From CAYUUR01 sp052034685 (lineage in GTDB: Bacteria; Patescibacteriota; Saccharimonadia; Saccharimonadales; CAYUUR01), in assembly GCA_052034685.1 (NCBI GenBank), contig JBPOIH010000027.1:1-28834 (forward strand): a stretch of 28,834 bases of DNA, in the 5' to 3' direction. The translations under genes and the position numbers were made by a program. The notes below the pieces were generated by a model, which was not told the origin of the DNA, made no database searches, and saw only the letters and a list, made by a program, of their open reading frames with translations. Within the stretch, counting starts at the first letter, position 1. Each line of letters opens with the position of its first letter. This document shows, in pieces, positions 22,624 to 28,834 of this stretch.

Positions 22624-23112
22624 TCAGGCTTTTTGGGCACGTTTACGGAGGATTTCATACAGTTGGTGCTGGCTCGTGAAGTGAACTGTCTGCATGCCGA
22701 TGCGCGTTGCAGTGAGGTTATTGCGCGCTGCGTTATCTATCAATGTGCATTCCTCTGGTAGGCGCTGTATTCGCGTTAATGCTTGCCGAAATATCTTTTC
22801 GCCGGGCTTACGTGAACGAACTTCAGATGAAATCACTATGTGATCAAATAAGTCGTCTAAGCCCTGTGCTGTAATCCCCCGATACATCCATGGGTGGTAT
22901 GAGTTAGAGAAAAAAACCAACAGATAATCTGGCTTGAGCTGTCGTAACACCGGTACAACCTCAGGTGCAATCACATAGAGTTTACGACGCAGGTGCAATC
23001 TGTACGCCAAAACTTCTAGACTATACCAAAAATAATGCCGATTTGAGATAGTCCCAAAACAGTCGATAAGTAGGGCTGGCTTGCGGTTTACAGCTGTTGG
23101 CACTGTGGACAT
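22624..23112 (-). CDS. HAD-superfamily hydrolase
   Basis: 162 aa. HAD motifs: DCFGT (first Asp nucleophile; the second Asp of DxDGT is replaced by Gly, DxxGT), VFFSNS (motif II Ser/Thr), SRKPGEKIF (motif III Lys) and LIDNAARN (motif IV, only one Asp). The cap is very small. DxxGT proteins of this type are often phosphatases or dehalogenase-like enzymes, and activity here is uncertain because an acid/base Asp is missing. The start overlaps the end of fpg by 25 nt; the next possible starts are GTG codons inside, so the true start may be a few residues later. Confidence 0.82.
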   Translation of the reverse strand: MSTVPTAVNRKPALLIDCFGTISNRHYFWYSLEVLAYRLHLRRKLYVIAPEVVPVLRQLKPDYLLVFFSNSYHPWMYRGITAQGLDDLFDHIVISSEVRSRKPGEKIFRQALTRIQRLPEECTLIDNAARNNLTATRIGMQTVHFTSQHQLYEILRKRAQKA

Positions 23113-24035
23113 ATATGCGTTCCTCTTCCAGCTACTTTAAGCTTAATTATCGTGGTTTGGCAACGCGGACAAGCCTGGCCTTCACGGCGAAATACTTGTG
23201 CAAAATCCATGTAACTACCCCGTTTGCCTTCGACATTAACGTAATTCTTGTCGGTTGAACCACCCTTCTCAATCGCCAACGTAAGCACGGTTTGAATGGC
23301 CTTATGGAGCTCTGTAACTTTGGTTTTGGCCAGCGCGTTGACCTTTGTTCTGGGGTCAACCTGGACGGCAAACAGAGACTCATCGGCGTATATGTTGCCG
23401 ATGCCGGCCAATACTGTCTGGTCAAGCAAGGCCGCCTTAATTGTTGTGTTCTTGCGGCGCTGCAATCGCTCATAGAGCACGTCCGGAGTAAATTCTGTAC
23501 TCAATGGCTCCGGGCCAACCTTCTTCATGAAGTCAATGTTGGGCACCTCGGCCGTTGGCATCAGTCGTACCCAGCCAAACTTTCGTTGGTCATTGAAAAA
23601 CAGTTTGGCACCGTTGAGCGTGAAGGTTACACGGGTAGAGCTGTCAGGTAATTCGCCAATCAAGGAGTCGTTGGGGTGCCCTGCCCCAAACCGAGCAGGA
23701 GGCTCAGGGGGAAGAGTCAAGGGTGAAGGGTTAATATTTACTGAGCTTTTCGGTAAGCTACTCTCTTGGCCCTTATCTCTTTGCCCTATATACACCAACT
23801 GGCCGGTCATCTTTAGGTGAATCACTAACGAGTATTTGCTATCCAGTTCAATCAGCAAAACTTTGGCGCGACGAGCGACTGTCACAACACGGGCGCCAAC
23901 CAAGAATGCCTGCACGTCTGCTGGCGGATTTGGGAAGCTCTTTGGCCAGTCAAAGTCCACCCGCTCAATGACTTTACCGGGCAATAATTCCTGGAGTCCA
24001 CGCCTAACTGTTTCAACCTCTGGTAACTCTGGCAT
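23088..24035 (-). CDS. mutM: formamidopyrimidine-DNA glycosylase (Fpg/MutM) with repeat insertion
   Basis: Excises oxidised purines such as 8-oxoG and nicks the DNA. The start is fixed by MPELPEVETVRRGL, since Pro2 is the catalytic nucleophile and Glu3 the acid; a longer frame upstream to 24152 is not used. NDQRKFG (148-154) and AGIGNIYADESLF follow, then the C-terminal zinc finger CPRC..KVAGRGTHICPQC. 315 aa, about 40 more than usual. The excess (residues about 86-133) is an in-frame insertion of 7-bp repeats after HLKMTGQLVYIG, in a surface loop between two conserved beta segments. TACAAT 6 nt before the ATG suggests a leaderless mRNA. Confidence 0.95.
   Translation of the reverse strand: MPELPEVETVRRGLQELLPGKVIERVDFDWPKSFPNPPADVQAFLVGARVVTVARRAKVLLIELDSKYSLVIHLKMTGQLVYIGQRDKGQESSLPKSSVNINPSPLTLPPEPPARFGAGHPNDSLIGELPDSSTRVTFTLNGAKLFFNDQRKFGWVRLMPTAEVPNIDFMKKVGPEPLSTEFTPDVLYERLQRRKNTTIKAALLDQTVLAGIGNIYADESLFAVQVDPRTKVNALAKTKVTELHKAIQTVLTLAIEKGGSTDKNYVNVEGKRGSYMDFAQVFRREGQACPRCQTTIIKLKVAGRGTHICPQCQQL
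23707..23789. repeat. inverted heptad-repeat insertion inside mutM
   Basis: Left arm on the plus strand: AGAGTCA AGGGTGA AGGGTTA (23713-23733). Centre: AGCTT-ttcggt-AAGCT hairpin (23744-23759). Right arm on the minus strand: AGGGCAA AGAGATA AGGGCCA AGAGAGT (down to 23761). The 7-bp unit (AGRGNNA) differs from that in udg, but the arm-hairpin-arm architecture is the same and the frame is kept. Confidence 0.7.
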
Positions 24036-24041
24036 GTCTCT

Positions 24042-24056
24042 ATTGTATGCGATAAT
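24042..24056. promoter_or_regulatory. back-to-back -10 boxes of mutM and the DciA-like gene
   Basis: The 27 nt between the two start codons contain TACAAT on the minus strand (24047-24042) and GATAAT on the plus strand (24051-24056), 3 nt apart. Each is 6 nt from its ATG. Both genes are therefore expected to be leaderless, and the two promoters cannot easily be occupied at the same time. Confidence 0.6.
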
Positions 24057-24062
24057 AACGAC

Positions 24063-24305
24063 ATGACGAACAGTTTGGCGGACATCCTCGGTAATCGAAA
24101 GTTCGATGAACCAGCAGAGATTGGCATTATCAAGACGTATGTACGCAAACACCTTCAGTCTGAGGTGTCAGTTTCTGTTCAGGAAAGACAGATCACTATT
24201 GGTGTGTCTTCTGGTGCGCTGGCCAGTGCCCTGCGCTCTCATTTATACAAACTAGCTCAAGAATGTGACACTACAAAACGACTGGTTATTCGTATTGGGC
24301 AGTGA
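24063..24305 (+). CDS. DciA-like (DUF721) small protein
   Basis: 80 aa. The sequence pattern IIKTYVRKHLQSEVSVSV..ITIGVSSGALASALRSHLYKLAQE..RLVIRIGQ matches the DUF721/DciA core (L-x-V-x-V-x-S-x-x-L-A-x-x-L-R, ending in a basic beta strand). DciA loads the replicative helicase in bacteria lacking DnaC. The protein is short, consisting of little but this core. It is divergent from mutM and unlinked to other replication genes here apart from polA and holA nearby. The assignment rests on pattern recognition. Confidence 0.6.
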   Translation: MTNSLADILGNRKFDEPAEIGIIKTYVRKHLQSEVSVSVQERQITIGVSSGALASALRSHLYKLAQECDTTKRLVIRIGQ

Positions 24306-24324
24306 CTTCAGGCGTGTCGGATTC

Positions 24325-24894
24325 TTAAGAAGAAGGCTTGAGCGAGAAGTCGACATCATTGACGATATCACTATAGTTAGGGATTTGTGCCTGGAAAAGA
24401 TTCTGCGTGTTTGTGACTTGACCGCCGTACGTGCCGCGCTCACAAGTCGCTGACCAGCTATTTACCACATCTTCACTGTTGCTATTCAAGACATAGCTAT
24501 AACGCTTACCCGTTGGACATACTGATGTAAAATCAAGCTTAGAGCTGCGAACTTTACTAAAGCCGACTTGCTCTAAGCCAGCCAGAAATGCGCTGAACGC
24601 ATCTGTTGTGTTTGGAAAAGTCTCTTCACTGATAACTTTGCCGTTATAGCCTTCTGTAATTGCCACGCTGCGGTTCGATGCAGTCACCTGTACGCTTACG
24701 ATACGGTGGTTTTCTTCTGCATTAATGGCGCCACCAGTGGTCATAGTCACCTGAGATTGTGGCTCAGCGCTATATTCTGTCAATGCTTTGACATCAGGTG
24801 CGGGCGTCGAAGTATCATCGCCACCGCGCAAAGCAAGCACGATCACAAATATGATCAACAATATAACTCCGAGAACTCCCAAAAAGTATTTCAT
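24325..24894 (-). CDS. membrane-anchored extracytoplasmic protein, 189 aa
   Basis: An N-terminal hydrophobic segment (YFLGVLGVILLIIFVIVLAL, residues 3-22) is followed by RGGDDTSTPAP, with no lipobox cysteine or clear cleavage site, so it probably stays anchored with the C-terminus outside. The outer domain has two cysteines (VCPTGKRYSY, ATCERGTYGG) that could form a disulfide. Start-side residues and composition resemble small anchored proteins common in Saccharibacteria, but no named family is recognised. It is convergent with the DciA-like gene, 19 nt apart. Confidence 0.68.
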   Translation of the reverse strand: MKYFLGVLGVILLIIFVIVLALRGGDDTSTPAPDVKALTEYSAEPQSQVTMTTGGAINAEENHRIVSVQVTASNRSVAITEGYNGKVISEETFPNTTDAFSAFLAGLEQVGFSKVRSSKLDFTSVCPTGKRYSYVLNSNSEDVVNSWSATCERGTYGGQVTNTQNLFQAQIPNYSDIVNDVDFSLKPSS

Positions 24895-24974
24895 AACACT
24901 GTTATTGTATCACAATTGTTGTAAATTTACAATCTCTTGCCCTCCCGACTTTTTTTACAGTTATACTAAGAGGT

Positions 24975-25784
24975 ATGGAAAAAGGCTTAGTTGGGATACT
25001 AAACGCAACACCAGATAGCTTTAGCGACGGCGGTGAATATTTTGACCCTGCCAAAGCACTTGATCATGCTTTTGATATGTTCCACGAAGGCGCCAGCTTT
25101 ATCGACGTCGGCGCAGAATCAACCCGACCTGGCGCAACACCAATCAGCATTGAAGAAGAACGGTCCAGGCTCGAGCCGATTGTCTTTGCCTATACTTCAA
25201 CGTTCTCAAGAACACTCTCAATTGACACGCAGCACCCCGAGATAATCCGTTGGATTGCCTCTGAGGTTGGCCCTGTTATTATCAATGACGTCACTGCCTT
25301 TAATAACCCAGAAATGATTACTGTTGCAGCGGAGTTTGGGCTGCCGTGCATCGTGAGCCACCTGCCAAATCATTATGGACAGGATATTCAAGCAGCCCAC
25401 CAAGCGGAGCAAAAAGTCGACACCAGTGGCCAGGTCGTTGACGAACTTATGACGCGCCGTATGGAAATGATAGAAGAGGGCGTCGACAAGCATAACATCA
25501 CGCTTGACCCCGGTATTGGTTTTGGCAAAACGTTTCGACTTAACTGGGAATTGCTCGAGTTTGGACGACTCGTCCCTGGCATCCAAGTGATGATTGGCGC
25601 CTCGCGTAAGAAGTTCCTTGCAACCGAGCAAGAAACCGGCCGACCGTTGCCAAACGCAGATGAATTACGCCAAAACCGCAGCTGGCTGGATGAACGCAGT
25701 GTCTATGCCGGCAAAATCGCCTTCAGCAGTAACGCCACATTACTGCGTGTACACAATGTTGCAGCGCACGCAGCGTTGCTCTAA
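24975..25784 (+). CDS. folP: dihydropteroate synthase
   Basis: Condenses p-aminobenzoate with hydroxymethyl-dihydropterin pyrophosphate in folate synthesis. 269 aa, standard length. Motifs: GILNATPDSFSDGG (pterin/metal loop), DVGAESTRPGA (loop 2), DPGIGFGKTFRLNWELL, GASRKKFL, and a C-terminal VHNVAAHAALL (usual xRVHDV becomes LRVHNV). TATACT (24962-24967) lies 7 nt before the ATG, so the mRNA is probably leaderless. No other folate genes are in the window. The 3' end overlaps the convergent methyltransferase by 4 nt. Confidence 0.95.
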   Translation: MEKGLVGILNATPDSFSDGGEYFDPAKALDHAFDMFHEGASFIDVGAESTRPGATPISIEEERSRLEPIVFAYTSTFSRTLSIDTQHPEIIRWIASEVGPVIINDVTAFNNPEMITVAAEFGLPCIVSHLPNHYGQDIQAAHQAEQKVDTSGQVVDELMTRRMEMIEEGVDKHNITLDPGIGFGKTFRLNWELLEFGRLVPGIQVMIGASRKKFLATEQETGRPLPNADELRQNRSWLDERSVYAGKIAFSSNATLLRVHNVAAHAALL

Positions 25785-26440
25785 GCAGGATTTTGCAGTG
25801 AAAAGAAGTGCCAGTCCCCCGTTTCGGCATGAGGCCTGACCACGTGAGACAGTTGATTGTAACCGTTATCGGCGATGAGATCTTCCATTTCTAGAACAGA
25901 GCCGTCTTGGTCCAAGAATGATGTATGCAAGGTACCGCCCGGTTCAAGAAATGCTGGCGCCTCGTCAAGCAATTGCCTATTCAAGCGCAGGCCCGGGTCA
26001 TGTATTGCTCGTTCGGCAAGCGTACCGACCGGAGCATCCCGCGATGGCAAATAGGAAACAATCGTATCAAAACGCCCTGCCATGCATGCAAACATATCCG
26101 CGCAAACGATATCAACGGCCACATTATGCCGCTGTGCGTTCAGTGCAGTGTTCTGACATGCCCGATCATGGATGTCTGTAGCAACTACCCTTTCAGCACC
26201 ACTAAGTGCAGCAATGATGCCACGTACACCACTGCCACAACCGAGATCGAGCACACGTTTGCCTTCATACATGGCGATGTTCTTTTTGGTAATGCCAGTA
26301 GTCGACCCAAAAGTTGGGTACGGGGCAAAAACATCGCTTAATACAACCCAGCCTAAGCCACGATATTGCAACACTCTATCAACGGGCGCTGGGGCGTCTT
26401 CATAGAGATCGTGGAGGTGCTCCGGCGCTTGGGAACTCAC
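25781..26440 (-). CDS. class I SAM-dependent methyltransferase
   Basis: 219 aa. Motif I VLDLGCGSGVRGI (63-75), motif II acidic residue in VVATDIHDRA (86-94), and a motif IV variant VSYLPSRDAP (128-137) in place of NPPY. The preceding FAPYPTFGSTTGITKK is reminiscent of the substrate-side region of PrmC/RsmC-like enzymes. The target is unknown; NPPY loss argues against a simple N-methyltransferase of the PrmC type. The start codon overlaps the stop of the upstream oxygenase-like gene (ATGA), so the two are translationally coupled and may act on the same substrate. Confidence 0.85.
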   Translation of the reverse strand: MSSQAPEHLHDLYEDAPAPVDRVLQYRGLGWVVLSDVFAPYPTFGSTTGITKKNIAMYEGKRVLDLGCGSGVRGIIAALSGAERVVATDIHDRACQNTALNAQRHNVAVDIVCADMFACMAGRFDTIVSYLPSRDAPVGTLAERAIHDPGLRLNRQLLDEAPAFLEPGGTLHTSFLDQDGSVLEMEDLIADNGYNQLSHVVRPHAETGDWHFFSLQNPA

Positions 26441-27228
26441 TCGTTACCCCAGTTATAATAGTGAAAACCACTGGCCAGGTCGTCAGGCAAGGTATTTGCT
26501 CGCAGCATAAAAGACGAGCGCCCTGGTGCGTGTACTACGGCATGTTCTGGCCGAAAGTCATCACCTGGACCTTCTGGTATGAGACCTGTTGCTCGCAGCA
26601 GTGTCAGTGTTCGTGGTCGGGTTGGTACGGTTAAGGTGCTGTGAACATCCCAAGACACGACCTCCTCAGCATCGATTTCTGGGTTATAACGATACGCCTG
26701 CGGCGTGCGATTCACCACCTGAAAATCACCTTCATTCTCGATTGTAGCAATAGCAATTAGCCCGTTAAATCGCTTGTTGTCTTTGTGAGGGCTGAGACCA
26801 ACACCTTCTGGTTCACCATAGTATTCGTGGTAAGACATTTCGTCTGCCGTCCAGTCCACCAACGAAGCAAAAACAGGTGACAAACCCCGAATAAAACGTT
26901 CAACGTCACGACCAAGCTGGCGCATCTGTGGAACGTTCTCGACGGGCGCTTGGTCACCCCTACTCAGTTTGAGGGCAAACACGGTATGGTTCTGCACCAC
27001 CCGTACACCTCTGGCGTTGACATACTCGTCACCGGCATCAGTCCAGATAACCCGCGTCGGGTCTTTCATTTCTGTTAATAAGGCTTCGTGAGCTACTGGA
27101 TCAATCGCTTCAGGAATATTGAATACGCCGGAACCCTCGACCCCAAGATGCTGGCCAATACCCTCAAGCTGCTCCGGCTTGATAGCAAGCATTTCATAAG
27201 AAGTCGTCCCCATTGCCCTCTCATTCAT
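26437..27228 (-). CDS. 2-oxoglutarate/Fe(II) oxygenase-like protein
   Basis: 263 aa. HKD (148-150) fits the HxD of the facial triad. H229 or H233 in PEHAVVHAPGR, with a following Arg (R237 or R243), fits the distal His and the 2-oxoglutarate-binding Arg. GLIAIATIENEGDFQV fits a jelly-roll strand after HxD. The match is by motif spacing only. The substrate is unknown; coupling to a methyltransferase suggests a two-step modification. TACAAT (27241-27236) ends 7 nt before the ATG at 27228. A second Met (27213) is also possible. Confidence 0.6.
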   Translation of the reverse strand: MNERAMGTTSYEMLAIKPEQLEGIGQHLGVEGSGVFNIPEAIDPVAHEALLTEMKDPTRVIWTDAGDEYVNARGVRVVQNHTVFALKLSRGDQAPVENVPQMRQLGRDVERFIRGLSPVFASLVDWTADEMSYHEYYGEPEGVGLSPHKDNKRFNGLIAIATIENEGDFQVVNRTPQAYRYNPEIDAEEVVSWDVHSTLTVPTRPRTLTLLRATGLIPEGPGDDFRPEHAVVHAPGRSSFMLRANTLPDDLASGFHYYNWGNE

Positions 27229-27290
27229 ACCTACTATTGTACTTTATTGCACATCCGTCACATAGTGTATCGCAATTTAAAACTACTGGA

Positions 27291-27857
27291 TTATAGTGAT
27301 CCGGCGTAGAGTATGGCTTCGCCGTTTGCGAATTCTTCTGGAATGATATCGGCGAGCGTTCGGTTGTTTAGTTTAATCTCGTACCCATCGCCAAATGGCA
27401 AGACGAGTGTTTGATGCACAGAACTGCTCAAGTCTAGTTCATGGGAAACTTCTTGGTCTCGCTCAGTCGCTTGTGTCTGCAAAAACGCCTGCGCTGCAGC
27501 AAAGTCAGGATAGAAAAACTCCATATGCTCCACGCCAACAATATCCCGGCCAACTTTCTCCGGCTTCGGCTCCATAATCTCAACAATCTCAACCTTGCCA
27601 AGACGCCCAATACTGAGGCCACTCATAAGCATTGCCGTTCCTAGGCGTCGTTCGCCCTTATGTACATAAGTAATTGCACGGGAAACCGGACGAAATTCCT
27701 CCATAGTCTCGATGAAGTGCTCTCCGTCTCTACACTTAATAGCGATATGATCTGGCTCGACGAACCACTCACTCGGCAAGTTATGCTGGGCAATATAGTC
27801 ACTAGCCGCCAGAGCAAAATCTGCGACCTCTGCCTTAAACTGACTCATACCGGTCAT
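27291..27857 (-). CDS. YecM-like VOC-fold protein
   Basis: 188 aa. DHIAIKCRDGEHFIETMEEF, then SRAITYV, IVEIMEPKPEK and VGVEHMEFFYPDF match the pattern of the YecM family (a glyoxalase/VOC-type fold with conserved D-H, E and E-H residues at metal positions). The family's biochemical role is unknown. The ATG overlaps the stop of the deaminase gene by 4 nt, so it is co-translated with it. The last 65 nt before the next gene (27229-27290) show no terminator. Confidence 0.7.
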   Translation of the reverse strand: MTGMSQFKAEVADFALAASDYIAQHNLPSEWFVEPDHIAIKCRDGEHFIETMEEFRPVSRAITYVHKGERRLGTAMLMSGLSIGRLGKVEIVEIMEPKPEKVGRDIVGVEHMEFFYPDFAAAQAFLQTQATERDQEVSHELDLSSSVHQTLVLPFGDGYEIKLNNRTLADIIPEEFANGEAILYAGSL

Positions 27858-28273
27858 TGGTTGCCTCCTTCTTCGATATGCAACTGTTCAATTTTAATTG
27901 GTTTCTTTAGCTTTTTTGCTATGTCAGCGAGATTTAGATCCTGAAATTCATAACTGAAACCCTGTTCTGAGGCTGGAGTCGCATAGACGATTCTGTCTAT
28001 CTCTGCCCAGGCTGCACAGCTGAAGCACATCAAGCACGGCTCATGGCTGCCATACATAGTGCCACCGTTAAGATTGTGATTGCCTATCTTTTTGCAGGCT
28101 GCCCTAATAGCAGAAGTCTCGGCATGCAAGGTAGGATCATGTTCTTCGTGAACGTGATTGTGTTCAACAGCAAGCACTTCTCCATTTCTCACAATTACTG
28201 CTCCAAAATTTCTTGGTGCTTGCTGCTCGTTACCCTTGTCTATTGCCATCTGCAAGTAATCTTGGTCGGTCAT
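27854..28273 (-). CDS. CMP/dCMP-type zinc deaminase (guanine or cytosine deaminase-like)
   Basis: 139 aa. The zinc signature is complete: H50-A-E52 (HAETSAIRAA) and PC80-LM-C83 (HEPCLMCFSC). A short C-terminal helix follows. Spacing and the EPCLMC..AAWAEIDRIVYAT pattern are close to guanine deaminase (GuaD-like) and other nucleobase deaminases rather than TadA, whose tRNA-binding residues are not evident. The start is chosen at 28273, where ATGA overlaps the protease stop; a Met at 28285 lies further upstream. It is part of the polA-protease-deaminase-YecM operon. Confidence 0.85.
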   Translation of the reverse strand: MTDQDYLQMAIDKGNEQQAPRNFGAVIVRNGEVLAVEHNHVHEEHDPTLHAETSAIRAACKKIGNHNLNGGTMYGSHEPCLMCFSCAAWAEIDRIVYATPASEQGFSYEFQDLNLADIAKKLKKPIKIEQLHIEEGGNQ

Positions 28274-28644
28274 AGTTCGCTCCACGTACTTACAGGTAGT
28301 AACATATGCATGCCAACTATGTCACATGCTGCCTCAACTGCCGTAGAGTATTCCGCACTCACCTGCCTCTGACACAATATAAAATGCCCAAACTCATGCC
28401 CTAAAGTCATCAATCGCTCGGCCTCATCCTGCCGTGGATTCAAGTATATTGTCCGCGCTTCATAAAAAAGCGCCCCTTGGCCAATAATACTCCGTTCCAA
28501 CACAGCAATACTGTGCATCCGGAGTGTAGCGCCAATGTCTATGGCGCCATTGTCGGCAAGCACGGTGTTCTCCTGCAACCAAGACTTGATACCATGCCGA
28601 TTAAACAGTTCCCGACCCTGCATTACGTCAGATGGGACCCACAC
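28270..28644 (-). CDS. ImmA/IrrE-type metalloprotease
   Basis: 124 aa. HEFGH motif (H83-E-F-G-H87) with a downstream glutamate in EAACDIVGMHML (E104), the gluzincin layout of ImmA/IrrE proteases, which cleave or inactivate XRE-type repressors. YEARTIYLNPRQDEAERLMT precedes the motif as in the family. It is short, with no HTH domain attached and no repressor gene adjacent. The GTG at 28644 overlaps the polA stop (TAGTG); an ATG at 28623 is an alternative. Coupled to polA and the deaminase, so possibly a DNA-damage or nucleotide-stress module (inference). Confidence 0.82.
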   Translation of the reverse strand: MWVPSDVMQGRELFNRHGIKSWLQENTVLADNGAIDIGATLRMHSIAVLERSIIGQGALFYEARTIYLNPRQDEAERLMTLGHEFGHFILCQRQVSAEYSTAVEAACDIVGMHMLLPVSTWSEL

Positions 28645-28834
28645 TAGAGTTCTCCCCAGTTCTTGCCACTGACCGTATCTACGGTCAGTTTGACGGGCAA
28701 TTTAACAACCCCTTCCATGGTCTCTTTGAGAAGTGACGCGATGCTTTCAACGTCTTTCTCTGAACACTCAACAAGTACGGAGTCGTGGATCTGCAAAAGC
28801 ATACTCGGGGCTTCCTCAGTCTTCAGTCTTCGAT
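28644..28834 (-). CDS. polA: DNA polymerase I, C-terminal fragment
   Basis: The C-terminal 63 codons of a family A polymerase are visible. MLLQIHDSVLVEC is motif C (catalytic His-Asp, usually QVHDEL; here Glu is replaced by Ser). The end, VKLTVDTVSGKNWGEL, is the typical PolA C-terminus (xxxxGxxWxEA/L). Directly before MLLQ, the protein reads RRLKTEEAPS, encoded by the same heptad DNA as in udg. The rest of the gene lies beyond the window. Confidence 0.93.
   Translation of the reverse strand, partial: RRLKTEEAPSMLLQIHDSVLVECSEKDVESIASLLKETMEGVVKLPVKLTVDTVSGKNWGEL
28811..28834. repeat. heptad-repeat insertion in polA (truncated by window end)
   Basis: On the minus strand it reads CGAAGACTGAAGACTGAGGA, two exact GAAGACT units like the right arm in udg, and translated in the same frame (RRLKTE). 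The rest of the element, including any second arm, is outside the window. Confidence 0.7.

Noticed and set aside
24035..24152. N-terminal extension of mutM
   Set aside because: Fpg needs Pro as residue 2 after Met removal; MPELPEVETV at 24035 is the true start, and the extension overlaps the divergent gene.

Overview
The window looks like a chromosomal segment of a member of Candidatus Saccharibacteria (TM7, Patescibacteria/CPR) or a close relative. This is inferred from the gene set and protein style, not from a database search. Support includes compact housekeeping genes (RNase J, PNPase, S15, S20, HolA, TruB, Fpg, FolP, PolA), lysine/alanine-rich or asparagine/glycine-rich tails on conserved proteins, a FISUMP-type surface protein, very short gene spacing and standard stop codons.

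Layout. Bases 1-133 hold the 3' end of an IS30-type transposase. Bases 134-6603 are a minus-strand RNA-decay and translation block: rpsO, pnp, three small proteins, a family-4-like uracil-DNA glycosylase, RNase J and a hypothetical gene. Bases 6668-8641 carry a tiny acidic protein, a tandem GNAT acetyltransferase behind an operator-like palindrome, and a VanX-type dipeptidase. Bases 8685-16596 are an accessory island: two paralogous winged-helix (replication-relaxation type) proteins around an IS1595-family transposase, then a complete diversity-generating retroelement (DGR), two small ORFs and a second IS1595-family element. Bases 16581-24305 return to housekeeping: ABC-F, truB, a degenerate DHH protein, rpsT, holA, a HAD hydrolase, fpg and a DciA-like protein. 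Bases 24325-28834 hold a membrane-anchored protein, folP, an oxygenase-like/methyltransferase pair, a YecM-like protein, a zinc deaminase, an ImmA/IrrE-type protease and the 3' end of polA.

The main find is the DGR. A membrane-anchored FISUMP/C-type-lectin-like variable protein (12033-13418) ends in a variable region (13230-13406). This aligns without gaps to a template repeat at 14862-15038. All 24 differences inside the repeat fall on template adenines. The reverse transcriptase (13537-14679) has the DGR-type IGNLTSQ motif and YVDD. An 8-bp, 4-nt-loop hairpin sits exactly at the 3' end of the variable region and is absent from the template. The template lies downstream of the RT, no Avd-like gene is visible, and the RNA between the genes appears highly structured.

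Two other themes stand out. First, several conserved genes (udg, fpg, truB, polA) contain in-frame insertions made of 7-bp repeats; in udg and fpg these are inverted arms around a central hairpin. Second, many genes have a -10 box only 6-7 nt upstream of the start codon, which predicts leaderless mRNAs.
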